From positions 1-7,460 of the forward strand of contig JASFIT010000231.1 in assembly GCA_050122535.1 (NCBI GenBank): a stretch of 7,460 bases of DNA, written 5' to 3'. The first letter of the stretch is position 1, and the number at the start of each line of letters is the position of its first letter. A program made the position numbers and the translations under genes. The notes under the pieces were generated by a model, which did not search any database, had not been told where the DNA came from, and saw nothing but the letters and a program-made list of their open reading frames with translations. Source of the stretch: JASFEQ01 sp050122535. Its GTDB lineage: Bacteria > Desulfobacterota > DSM-4660 > Desulfatiglandales > HGW-15. Of the stretch, positions 1 to 6,644 are shown piece after piece.

Positions 1-552
1 AAGATCCTTAACAAAAAAAGGCGTGAATAAAACGAGGTCAGTATCTCCATTCCAATCAATGTTAGGTATTTGCTCTTTGGTAAACAATCCGATCTGAAGG
101 TATGCTGCATACAACCTCTCATCAAAAAGCGCCTCACAGGATAACCAATTACCGTCCAGGAAACACTCGCACCAGGGATGCACTTGAGGCGTTGGGATTT
201 TATTATAGATGAATCCAGGAATATTAGGTTTGAGTAGTTCCTTGGGCAAATGAACATAATGGCATCTTGCTGGAATCCCAACTGCTCGCAATAACCCGAT
301 TTGCATATTGGCTTTAGGATGGCAGGTCCCAATCCCTTTCTCAAGTGTATGCGATGCTTTTACGTCTGGGTAATCTTGTCCAAAGAGTATTTCTTCCCTT
401 GTAAAATGGAATATTTTCAAAGCGGCTTCCTTTGGAGTATCAGCTCCCTTTATAATCTCCTTTGCTTTCCCCTTTAGTTTTTCATTTTCGCAGTCACAAA
501 GCTTTGTCGACTTTAGATAATCTTCCATTCCTTCCGGTGATTGCCATGACAT
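1..552 (-). CDS. Transglutaminase-like domain protein (C-terminally truncated by window edge)
   Basis: Open frame of 184 codons with no stop before the left edge, so the C-terminus is missing. It starts at ATG 552-550 behind a strong ribosome binding site (GGAGGTGG, 564-557). The core fits the transglutaminase-like/papain-fold superfamily: GIGTCHPKA at residues 73-81 places the nucleophile at Cys77, followed by a helix and GIPAR at 92-96; HPWCECFLDGNW at 125-136 supplies His125; Asp144 or Glu140 is the likely third residue. There is no signal peptide or membrane segment, so a cytoplasmic location is likely, unlike periplasmic TgpA enzymes. Seven cysteines in 184 residues (19, 21, 77, 97, 128, 130, 139) is high, and three of them sit next to the active-site histidine. 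The substrate is unknown; family members act as proteases, amidases or cross-linkers. The fold call is fairly safe, the reaction is not. The gene is more AT-rich than the operon further right. Confidence 0.82.
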   Translation of the reverse strand, partial: MSWQSPEGMEDYLKSTKLCDCENEKLKGKAKEIIKGADTPKEAALKIFHFTREEILFGQDYPDVKASHTLEKGIGTCHPKANMQIGLLRAVGIPARCHYVHLPKELLKPNIPGFIYNKIPTPQVHPWCECFLDGNWLSCEALFDERLYAAYLQIGLFTKEQIPNIDWNGDTDLVLFTPFFVKDL

Positions 553-942
553 TTTTCCACCTCCGTTTATTTGGGGTTTCTCTTGAATAAAGTGCTGTAA
601 AATTGTTTAAATTGCTATTTCTGGAAAGAAGGCAACAGTCTACTTCTTGGTTTGATGTGCGATGAAAAACTTAAAAAAAGGTGTCCTCTGAGGATGATAG
701 CTTAGTTGCCTAACTCTTACTGTCAAATGACCCAATGATGTTGTTCAAATGTTTTTCAAGTTTTAAATGGGAACTTGTAATAGGAATTAATCAGGGGCAC
801 TGTGAGTGGTCAAACTTAGTAACTTTCTGACGCTGTGTGAAGGAGCTGGTGCTCAAAAGACAGGTGAGAACAGATAGTAACTTAACATTCTCGAATTCTT
901 ACGTAGGCTCAATTGGAGATAGTTTTTTCGAAAAGCGAAATA
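553..942. other. AT-rich intergenic stretch, no gene recognised
   Basis: I see no convincing coding frame; frames are short and lack ribosome binding sites. It contains the leader of the leftmost gene, with a possible but weak minus-strand promoter (TTGCCT then TTTAAA, 18 nt apart), not firm enough to annotate. Small structures are a perfect dyad TCCTCTGAGGA at 684-694, a direct repeat of TAGTAACTT at 817-825 and 875-883, and a small hairpin TTTCG/CGAAA at 926-940. None explains the region. It passes directly into repeat copy A. Confidence 0.5.
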
Positions 943-1285
943 GCCTCCTAACAGAACATACCTATCCTGTCAGGAGCAAACTTAGCCCATTTTGAGGTGG
1001 TACTCCATGAAGGAACCTCTATCCCAACTTAGAGGTTAATGGATGGAAGGAAAATCTTAGTTAAATGAACGATAAAAAGGCTTTGAAGTCAAGGAGAATC
1101 GGCTTTGCAGATCGTGCCAGAATTATTAGATTTGGCTCTAAGGGAAGCGAGGCACGGCTACAATATCTTGTGGTGGGCTCTCTAGGTCTAGAAGTATAGG
1201 TTTCTTGCCATAATCGAGGGTCTGGCCAAATTCAATTTTATTGAAGGTTACATTTGGTAGTTGTAAGTTTTCGCCCTTTCAAACC
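943..1285 (+). repeat. Intergenic direct repeat, copy A
   Basis: This stretch aligns with 6645-6959 (copy B) in the same orientation. By hand alignment, identity is about 85% over 987-1092 and about 84% over 1158-1212, with less conserved segments between. Conserved landmarks in order are AACAGAACA, ATCCTGTCAG, CTCCATGA, the AACCTCTA/TAGAGGTT hairpin, GGATGGAAGGAAA, TTAAATGAAC, GAAGTCAAG, ACAATATCT, GTGGTGGGC, CTTGCCATA (1204-1212), GGTTAC (1246-1251) and CTTTCAAA. Its last part is also shared with copy C at 2587-2712. It ends about 136 bases beyond the 3' end of the lipoprotein gene. No transposase, target duplication or known RNA family was recognised. The orientation given is arbitrary. 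Confidence 0.8.
1014..1037 (+). repeat. Conserved 8-bp hairpin in repeat copy A
   Basis: Arms AACCTCTA (1014-1021) and TAGAGGTT (1030-1037) are perfectly complementary around an 8-nt loop TCCCAACT. The same two arms recur unchanged in copy B with a different loop, so the stem is conserved while the loop varies. No T-run follows on either strand, so it is not an intrinsic terminator. Confidence 0.65.
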
Positions 1286-1421
1286 AAAGCCATTATAGCT
1301 GCTATCTGAAATTAGCCTCCTTTACTGATACGTTGGGGGTATCTTCAATTTTGAGGATTGAAAGTATTTTAGATTACTAGAAAATATCAGAAGATCTTTG
1401 CAAAAATTTTCGGTTATTTTT

Positions 1422-2453
1422 TCAGAATTGTTTTGGGTCAAACTCAAAAGCCATCCCATCTTTTCCAATCTCAAAATCTCCGTCATAAACGTCACCCACC
1501 CCTTCCAGGTACTGTCGTTTTAGAACAAAATTGGTGAGAGGCGGTACGATATGATAAAAAACCAATTTTTTAACCGCAGCTTCTTGCGCGATTTGCGCCG
1601 CCTGGACCGGGGTCAAATGATAATCCGTTATGTCGGTCATAATTTTTGCCAAAGAGGGTTGGTTGTTTTCCGAGGCGACCCTGCCTGCCAGATTGATTGT
1701 TTTGGCATCCAGGGCGTCACAAATAAAGAGATCGGCCTTGTCCGCATGTTTTGCCAGGGTGTTAGTCTTCTTGGTATCTCCGGTAATCACCACTACCTTT
1801 CCCTTGTATTCAAATCGATATCCGACTGCCGGATTAGCCGGAAAATGATTGACTTGGAAGGCATAAGCCTTGAAACCGTTTCTGTCAAAAAACAGTTGTG
1901 CCTGCTCAGGATTCTGGATGGTGATGATTTTACTGACAGGCTTGGCACCTTCCGTCGGCGCTACGTCTTCACCATGGTGGGCGGTCCGATAGTGGGAATC
2001 CAGTTCATAGGCTAAGGCAAATCCCTTGACCACCTTTTCCACTCCTTTAGGACCAAACACTTCCAGCCCTTTTTCCCGATTTCCCTGGACCCAGGAAAAC
2101 ATGTTTACTTCTCCCAGATCACCAATGTGGTCGGAATGAAAGTGGGTGAGGAAAACAGCGGTCAGTTCGCCCAAGGGCAGATTTTGCAGCAGTGCATTTC
2201 GGGCAGTGCCGGGGCCTGTGTCTACTAGAATGAATTCCCCACCTGCGATCACAGCAGTACTGACCGAAACCCGCTCGGTATTGGGGAAAGGGCCTCCCGA
2301 CCCCACCAGAACCACATGTAGATTGCCGTCTGTTAGCATATTAGCCCGGCTTTGATTCATTTGTTTCTTGAGACCCGTTTCCAGTATTTTTTCACAAGAA
2401 GTCAGAGCGAAAACCATGAACGACATCATGAATAGAAAAATAGCTTTTTTCAT
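1422..2453 (-). CDS. MBL-fold metallo-hydrolase lipoprotein (RNase Z/arylsulfatase-like)
   Basis: The 343-residue product begins with a lipoprotein signal: KK, a hydrophobic stretch, then the lipobox LTSC with Cys20. Glu at +2 (not Asp) fits the outer membrane in Gram-negatives. The mature part is a metallo-beta-lactamase fold of the RNase Z-like group. The metal ligands look complete: THFHSDH at 103-109 (His104, His106, Asp108, His109), His203 in VNHFPANPAVGYRF, Asp226 in TGD, and His301 in FYHIVPP; HLTPVQAAQIA at 279-289 is typical of the family. It is therefore probably an active dinuclear-zinc hydrolase acting in the periplasm. Export makes a tRNase role unlikely, so an ester, sulfate or phosphodiester substrate is possible but unassigned. 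The start is supported by the signal peptide and an AAAGG a few bases upstream. It is monocistronic, with spacers and repeat copies A and C on its two sides. Confidence 0.93.
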   Translation of the reverse strand: MKKAIFLFMMSFMVFALTSCEKILETGLKKQMNQSRANMLTDGNLHVVLVGSGGPFPNTERVSVSTAVIAGGEFILVDTGPGTARNALLQNLPLGELTAVFLTHFHSDHIGDLGEVNMFSWVQGNREKGLEVFGPKGVEKVVKGFALAYELDSHYRTAHHGEDVAPTEGAKPVSKIITIQNPEQAQLFFDRNGFKAYAFQVNHFPANPAVGYRFEYKGKVVVITGDTKKTNTLAKHADKADLFICDALDAKTINLAGRVASENNQPSLAKIMTDITDYHLTPVQAAQIAQEAAVKKLVFYHIVPPLTNFVLKRQYLEGVGDVYDGDFEIGKDGMAFEFDPKQF

Positions 2454-2520
2454 TTTACACAGCCTTTTTTTTAAAATACCAAAGTGAATAGAAAAACACC
2501 TGCTGCTGACACAATCTGAA

Positions 2521-2526
2521 ATTATA
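2521..2526 (-). promoter_or_regulatory. Candidate -10 box for the MBL lipoprotein gene
   Basis: Read on the minus strand this is a perfect TATAAT, 67 bases upstream of the start codon. The hexamer 17 bases further up (TGATAT) is a poor -35, so the promoter may need an activator or be weak. The match is a direct observation; promoter function is inference. Confidence 0.4.
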
Positions 2527-2539
2527 CCGAATCAAAACT

Positions 2540-2599
2540 TGAGATATCATGACCATAAACCAAATATTACTCAAGTACTGATAAATTGAGAATATCTCA
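2540..2599. promoter_or_regulatory. Inverted TGAGATAT motifs upstream of the MBL gene promoter
   Basis: TGAGATAT at 2540-2547 and ATATCTCA at 2592-2599 are exact inverted copies. The right-hand site also forms its own small palindrome (TGAGA-ATA-TCTCA, 2587-2599), and a TACT-CA-AGTA dyad lies between them at 2568-2577. The left arm overlaps the position where the -35 region would lie. The arrangement would suit a regulator binding two sites, but the region is AT-rich and chance is possible. Confidence 0.25.
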
Positions 2600-2712
2600 G
2601 CAATTCCTAGTTTGTCAAAATCTGTGATATCTTGCCATAGTTATTACTTGCCTACCTGACGTTACCTAGTAGATTACATATGGAATACTTGAAAATTTCG
2701 GGATTTCAAAAC
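2587..2712 (+). repeat. Intergenic direct repeat, copy C (only the downstream part recognisable)
   Basis: This is the third, more diverged copy of the element at 943-1285 and 6645-6959. The match begins at AATATCT (2591) and is clear from CTTGCCATA (2631-2639) through GATTAC (2672-2677) to ATACTTGAAAATTTCG and TTTCAAAAC (to 2712). Distances between landmarks are nearly the same as in A and B: 32 versus 33 nt between CTTGCCATA and the GRTTAC box. The upstream half with the AACCTCTA hairpin is not detectable. It lies between the MBL gene and the operon. Confidence 0.62.
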
Positions 2713-2904
2713 TCCACAATTAGCAGTAATCATTACTTTGAGGGGAGATTAGGTCTACACAACATATTGATATTTGAGAAAGAGAAAAAGCAGGGCCGTT
2801 ACTACTCTGCGTTACATGCAAGACGCTTCTCTCAGATTGTTTTATCAAAATAAATTCCAAGATAGCTCCACTCGTTTGAGTTGTGATAAATCGACCGCCC
2901 TACT
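2713..2904. other. Spacer downstream of the DUF4129 gene
   Basis: No gene is seen. It contains the perfect dyad AGTAAT-C-ATTACT at 2725-2737. A short stretch GAGGGGAG...GTCTACACAACATAT from about 2740 faintly resembles an internal part of repeat copy B near 6817-6840. I found no hairpin with a T-run to serve as terminator for the operon; the small ACTC/GAGT hairpin near the operon's end lacks one. Confidence 0.4.
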
Positions 2905-4353
2905 TCAAAATCGTTTCGTGCTCCGCAGTGAGGGTTGAACTTCGTTGGCAGTTAATCTTTCATTTGCTTGGAGAAACCAAGACTTCACTCGAGCGGGCCA
3001 ATATCGCGGGCTGCGCAGTCTTCTCCAGAAGAGCTTGACCAGAGTCATCTGGTCATCATCGAGCGCTACCTCCCCGTACACCACCAAGTTAAAGGCCTCG
3101 ACTATCCCCCCTATCTCCCCAGTGAGAGACGGGAACTGCATTCTCAAGCGTGAACCATACTCGACAGGGGTCTCGCTCAAAAGATGAGGCAGGCCGCTAC
3201 GTCGCCCCCACTTCCGAAGAGCACGGTAGATCTGAACTGCATCTCGGTAACCCTTCAACCATTGCACTGCCCTTTGCAAGCCCATAGCGAGGGCTGCCCA
3301 CAGCCTCTGAGCCCACAATAACGCCAGTTGCCAGTGAATGTGTTTTCTCTCTTTCTTGGATGTCCTGGAGAACAGCCACCGCAGCAGGTACCACGCACCA
3401 AGGGCGCAGAGAATGATGCCCATCAGGGCCCCCAGGCCTAAAAGCCCCCATTCCAAGACCTTCACGACAACTTCACTCCACCAGCTACTTTCACCGGAAG
3501 AGATGGGCTCCGGCTCATAAGAGGAGGATGACGACTCTTGCGGCAGTCGTGATCCAAAGAAGATAAACCGCAACACTCGCACCAGGATAGGGCTCAACGG
3601 CTCAGCTGCTGACTTCAATACCCCATAACCTGCCTCGGCAGCAGCACTCAGGTAAGGCATGAAAAGCAACACCAGACCTGCTCCAAAGGCAAGGACCACC
3701 ATGGTGAAGCTCACCAGCACCCCAACTCCCCTGTAGCCAGCAAGGAAATCCCTCCGCACACTGCTGCTGTTTCTGGCCAGGCCGATGGCCAAAAGGCTGA
3801 AGATAAAAAATGGGAACAGCAGGAGCTCCGGTGAGGGATCTTTCACGTCGATCCCTCCTTTTACCAGCAAGAGGAATTTTACGAGCAAAAGGCAAAAGAA
3901 GGCTGCCACTCCGAGATCGAAACGGCCACATATGGTGAAGTACGCAGTGGACCTTCTGGCCAAGGTCACTCCGCCCAGCCAAAAAAGCAACGCAAAGATC
4001 AGGACGATCACGAGTATCAACCACGCCATTGGATCTCTCGTTCTTATGAGGAACTCCGCAAGCCACCCTTTGCCAAAATAGGGATATGCCGGGTAGTAGA
4101 AGGTGTATACGATCCTCGAGGCAGCGAGTAAAAACCCCAGGATCTGGAGCCCCAATACCCAGATCACCCGCAAACCCATTCCCCGGACTACCCGGCTCAG
4201 CGCTGCCGCCAGAAGAGATGTGCCGATCGCCTCGGGCAAGGGGAAAGGTCGATGCACTATGGAGGTCATCAGAAAGGTAACCCACGCATAGAGCCAACTC
4301 AGCTCCATCCCGAAGTGTGCCAAAAACAAGAGCGCTCCCCGATCCTTCCTCAT
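2905..4353 (-). CDS. Polytopic membrane protein with C-terminal DUF4129-like domain (TgpA-like without transglutaminase core)
   Basis: 482 residues. Hydrophobic segments lie at roughly 18-36, 41-55, 63-82, 110-130, 147-165, 178-193 and 208-233. A polar, Ser/Glu-rich stretch follows (about 235-298, with a run of serines at 274-278), then a helix at about 300-325 and a basic cytoplasmic tail. Within the tail, YRALRKWGRRSGLP, ETPVEYGSRLRMQFPSL and FNLVVYGE (376-427) fit the DUF4129 pattern found at the C-terminus of TgpA-type proteins. Those proteins carry a transglutaminase core between the last helices; here only about 65 residues occupy that place and no Cys/His/Asp triad is seen. The start codon overlaps the stop of the DUF58 gene (ATGA), with GAGGAGG 10 bases upstream inside that gene, so the two are translationally coupled. 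It is the last gene of the MoxR operon and probably a membrane partner of that complex. Domain call fairly confident, role inferred. Confidence 0.85.
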   Translation of the reverse strand: MRKDRGALLFLAHFGMELSWLYAWVTFLMTSIVHRPFPLPEAIGTSLLAAALSRVVRGMGLRVIWVLGLQILGFLLAASRIVYTFYYPAYPYFGKGWLAEFLIRTRDPMAWLILVIVLIFALLFWLGGVTLARRSTAYFTICGRFDLGVAAFFCLLLVKFLLLVKGGIDVKDPSPELLLFPFFIFSLLAIGLARNSSSVRRDFLAGYRGVGVLVSFTMVVLAFGAGLVLLFMPYLSAAAEAGYGVLKSAAEPLSPILVRVLRFIFFGSRLPQESSSSSYEPEPISSGESSWWSEVVVKVLEWGLLGLGALMGIILCALGAWYLLRWLFSRTSKKERKHIHWQLALLWAQRLWAALAMGLQRAVQWLKGYRDAVQIYRALRKWGRRSGLPHLLSETPVEYGSRLRMQFPSLTGEIGGIVEAFNLVVYGEVALDDDQMTLVKLFWRRLRSPRYWPARVKSWFLQANERLTANEVQPSLRSTKRF

Positions 4354-5549
4354 GGTTTCTGAGCCTCCTCGATGCGAACCTCATCCAGCCGATACATCTT
4401 ACGCCCAAGCTTTTGCCCATCTCCCTCCCATGGGGCACGAGAGGAGCACACCACGAATATCATGGGTATCCTTCTGTGGGAAAAGTATTGTGCAGTAGCC
4501 CGTGTTCCTTCGTCCTGCTCGTGGGAGAAGTGAACACAGCTCACGCCCCAGGGTAATTCCAGGGCTCGGTACAGTGTATCCGCGAGTTTGCCACTGGCCC
4601 TCATCTTGAGCCTGGCGAGAATCTCCAGGATAGAGGGAAGCTGTTGAGGACTTCTCCCCATTGGCAGAATAGGCGGGCCTCCCTCCACCACGCCGTTGGT
4701 TACGAGTCCCAATGCATAGCCCCTCTGATGGCATTGAACGGCCAGGGATCCCACCACCTCAAGGGTGCGCTCGAAGCTCTCTGATGCGTTGTCTCTCTCG
4801 AATTGGCTCACCTCAACGACCAGTAGTACCTTTTCCTGTTCAGAGGGCTCAAAGACTTTTTCCTGGAGCCGATTGTGGCGCGCGCTCGCCTTCCAGTGAA
4901 TGTGTCGGGCAGGCCGCCATTGCTGGTAATCTCTGGTGCCGAGTATGTAGATGGGATCCTGTACCGGGCTCTTGGCCCCCGGCACACCAAAGAAATCTCG
5001 CCTCGGCAGCGATAAGGGCTTCAACGACACGAGCCTGGGATACACGATGACGTGAACATCACCCTCTGTCCTCTTCTCCCTGGGGAAGAAACCGAGAAGA
5101 TCACCCACCTTCATGTGGACTTGGCCCAAGCTATATACCCCTCTGCGCCGGGCAACGAGCCCCCATGTGAAGCGCGCCCGCTGATACCAGAGTAACCCAC
5201 ACGCGCTGGTCAAGCTCAACTCCCCAGAGGAGGGGGCAAGCGCGCTATCTACGGGCACGCTCATCTGGAGCCACACGGGCAAAAACTTGGCATTTTCCGC
5301 GCTCACATACAGGGCAAGGGATTCGTCAGGGAAGACCTTGTATTTATCCACCATCCAGGAGCACCTAATCCGTGAAAGGCTTAGCCTGCTCCATAGCCTT
5401 GCCCCCATCGTGATCCCTAAAACGAGGAAGGCCAACAAGGTGAGATCCCGTTGGCCGTGCAGCAGTGCGATAAATAGGCAGACTCCCACCATGAACTCCA
5501 CCAGCGGGAAAGTAAAGACGGAGGCAGGTCGGCTTTCCAGAGTTTCCAT
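4350..5549 (-). CDS. DUF58 domain-containing protein
   Basis: 399 residues. Two N-terminal membrane helices (about 15-32 and 36-55) are followed by a beta-rich region. The DUF58 signature is GTRDYQQWRPARHIHWKAS at 204-222, then ARHNRLQEKVFEPSE, matching the usual DYxxGDxxRxIHWKxSAR pattern. The C-terminal part starts with VLLVVEVSQF (241-250), where a von Willebrand A-like fold would begin, but the metal-site DxSxS is degenerate (Glu246, Ser248, Phe250). In known gene neighbourhoods DUF58 proteins pair with MoxR ATPases and TgpA-like membrane proteins; the molecular role is poorly defined. It starts 10 bases after the MoxR stop, with AAAGGT (5560-5555) overlapping that stop codon, and ends in a 4-base ATGA overlap with the next gene, so it belongs to the same operon. 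Confidence 0.92.
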   Translation of the reverse strand: METLESRPASVFTFPLVEFMVGVCLFIALLHGQRDLTLLAFLVLGITMGARLWSRLSLSRIRCSWMVDKYKVFPDESLALYVSAENAKFLPVWLQMSVPVDSALAPSSGELSLTSACGLLWYQRARFTWGLVARRRGVYSLGQVHMKVGDLLGFFPREKRTEGDVHVIVYPRLVSLKPLSLPRRDFFGVPGAKSPVQDPIYILGTRDYQQWRPARHIHWKASARHNRLQEKVFEPSEQEKVLLVVEVSQFERDNASESFERTLEVVGSLAVQCHQRGYALGLVTNGVVEGGPPILPMGRSPQQLPSILEILARLKMRASGKLADTLYRALELPWGVSCVHFSHEQDEGTRATAQYFSHRRIPMIFVVCSSRAPWEGDGQKLGRKMYRLDEVRIEEAQKP

Positions 5550-5559
5550 GGCTAACCTT

Positions 5560-6498
5560 TTATTCAGTGGGTGCGGGTACGGGTGTCTGCTCTATAATCT
5601 CCTCAAGAAGGTGCTCTGGTGTTCCCCCACGCAATCTTTCTTCGTCGGTCAGGATCAATCGGTGTGCGAGGACGGGCACTGCCAGGTGCTTGATATCGTC
5701 CGGCAACATAAAGTCTCTCCCCCGCAGTGCCGCCAGCGCCTGACCGGTACGCATCAGACCGAGAGAACCCCGTGGGCTGGCCCCAAAACGCACGGCTTTG
5801 TTCTTTCGGGTGGCCCTCACGATATCCGTGATGTATTCCCGTACTGGAAGGGATATATGGATCTTCTTTCGTGCATCTTGCAGATCAGTGATCTGCTCGG
5901 GGCTTGCCACGGCCTTGAGGCTCACTAGAGGGTCTTTCTCTCGAAAGCGTTCCAGCATCGCGATCTCTCCCTCCTTCTCGGGATACCCCAGGCGTAGTTT
6001 GAGCAGAAACCTGTCAAGCTGTGCCTCGGGCAAGGGGAAGGTTCCCTCCAGCTCAATTGGATTCTGTGTAGCCATTACGAAGAAGGGATGTGGCAGGAGA
6101 TGGGTCTGGCCATCCACGGTTACTTGTCGTTCCTCCATGCTCTCGAGCAAACTCGACTGGGTGCGAGGGATAGTACGGTTAATCTCGTCGGCCAGCAGAA
6201 TATTGGTGACCACGGGCCCCGATTGATAGGTAAAGTGGCCGGCGTGCTGATCATAGACGTTAAACCCGGTGATATCCGCGGGCAGAAGATCCGGGGTAAA
6301 TTGCACCCTCTTAAATGTTCCGCCAATAGTCCTCGCCAAGGACTTGGCCATTAAGGTCTTCCCCACCCCAGGAACATCCTCGATGAGCGCATGGCCATCC
6401 GCAAGAAGCGCCACCAGCAGAAGTTCAATGGCCTGCCGTTTCTCAACCATCACCCGGGACATGTTTTCTATGATCCGCTCACATAAAGAAAAATCCAA
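5560..6498 (-). CDS. MoxR-family AAA+ ATPase
   Basis: 312 residues from a TTG start. Motifs: Walker A DVPGVGKT (41-48), Walker B ILLADEIN (100-107), sensor 1 MATQNP (142-147), the EAQLDRF arginine-finger region (158-164) and sensor 2 GASPRGS (239-245). These are characteristic of MoxR ATPases, hexameric chaperone-like remodellers in the cytoplasm. The frame is open upstream to another TTG at 6525, but that codon has no properly spaced ribosome binding site. The TTG at 6498-6496 lies 6 bases behind a GGAGGT and gives the usual family N-terminus just ahead of the helix ERIIENMSRV. First gene of the operon, directly followed by the DUF58 and DUF4129 genes. The family's usual VGKR after the first helix reads VEKR here. 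Family assignment is secure; the client is unknown. Confidence 0.95.
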   Translation of the reverse strand: MDFSLCERIIENMSRVMVEKRQAIELLLVALLADGHALIEDVPGVGKTLMAKSLARTIGGTFKRVQFTPDLLPADITGFNVYDQHAGHFTYQSGPVVTNILLADEINRTIPRTQSSLLESMEERQVTVDGQTHLLPHPFFVMATQNPIELEGTFPLPEAQLDRFLLKLRLGYPEKEGEIAMLERFREKDPLVSLKAVASPEQITDLQDARKKIHISLPVREYITDIVRATRKNKAVRFGASPRGSLGLMRTGQALAALRGRDFMLPDDIKHLAVPVLAHRLILTDEERLRGGTPEHLLEEIIEQTPVPAPTE

Positions 6499-6504
6499 CT
6501 CAAC

Positions 6505-6510
6505 ACCTCC
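6505..6510 (-). promoter_or_regulatory. Ribosome binding site deciding the MoxR start
   Basis: GGAGGT on the minus strand, 6 bases before TTG 6498-6496. The alternative in-frame TTG at 6525 has only an AAAGG almost touching it. Spacing therefore favours the shorter, TTG-initiated product. Confidence 0.6.
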
Positions 6511-6536
6511 TAATGCCTCTACCAAACCTTTCTATT

Positions 6537-6558
6537 GTCAGCGCGTGTAACGCCTGAC
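6537..6558. promoter_or_regulatory. Interrupted palindrome in the MoxR operon leader
   Basis: GTCAG (6537-6541) and GCG (6543-6545) pair with CGC (6551-6553) and CTGAC (6554-6558) around TGTAA, with one bulged base. It lies 39 bases upstream of the MoxR start. It could be an operator or a leader hairpin. There is no T-run, so it is not an intrinsic terminator. I could not identify a convincing promoter for the operon; TATAAG near 6600 (minus strand) has no good -35. Confidence 0.3.
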
Positions 6559-6644
6559 CCGAATGCCATGTCCTCTCGCTCTTGTAAAAGGGCCTACCTT
6601 ATAAATTTTTTGGATCAATTTTGAAAGGACGAAGACTCACAAGA

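Noticed and set aside
731..823. 30-codon plus-strand frame in the left spacer
   Set aside because: No ribosome binding site, no similarity and no conserved counterpart at copy B.
943..1285. Repeat as group I or group II intron remnant
   Set aside because: I could not find a group II domain V-like hairpin or the group I P/Q/R/S core motifs, and no maturase or endonuclease fragment was seen in translation.
1355..1376. Hairpin TTCAAT/ATTGAA downstream of the MBL gene as a terminator
   Set aside because: The stem is short and AT-only, and no T-run follows it in the direction of the MBL gene.
1551..2015. 154-codon plus-strand frame opposite the MBL gene
   Set aside because: It is antisense to a gene with a complete metal-binding site and has no motif of its own.
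2740..2775. Possible fourth repeat fragment (GAGGGGAG...CACAACATAT)
   Set aside because: Only one 8-base exact match with copy B and loose similarity afterwards; not distinguishable from chance by eye.
3602..4438. Long 278-codon open frame on the minus strand
   Set aside because: It lies in another frame across the junction of the DUF58 and DUF4129 genes. Its composition is typical of a shadow in G+C-rich coding DNA, and no domain is visible.
5287..5928. 213-codon plus-strand frame opposite the MoxR and DUF58 genes
   Set aside because: It is antisense to two well-supported genes and shows no recognisable motif, so it is a shadow frame.
6499..6525. Nine-codon N-terminal extension of MoxR to TTG 6525
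   Set aside because: It has no properly spaced ribosome binding site, whereas TTG 6498 has GGAGGT at 6 bases. The extension also lacks any family similarity I can see.
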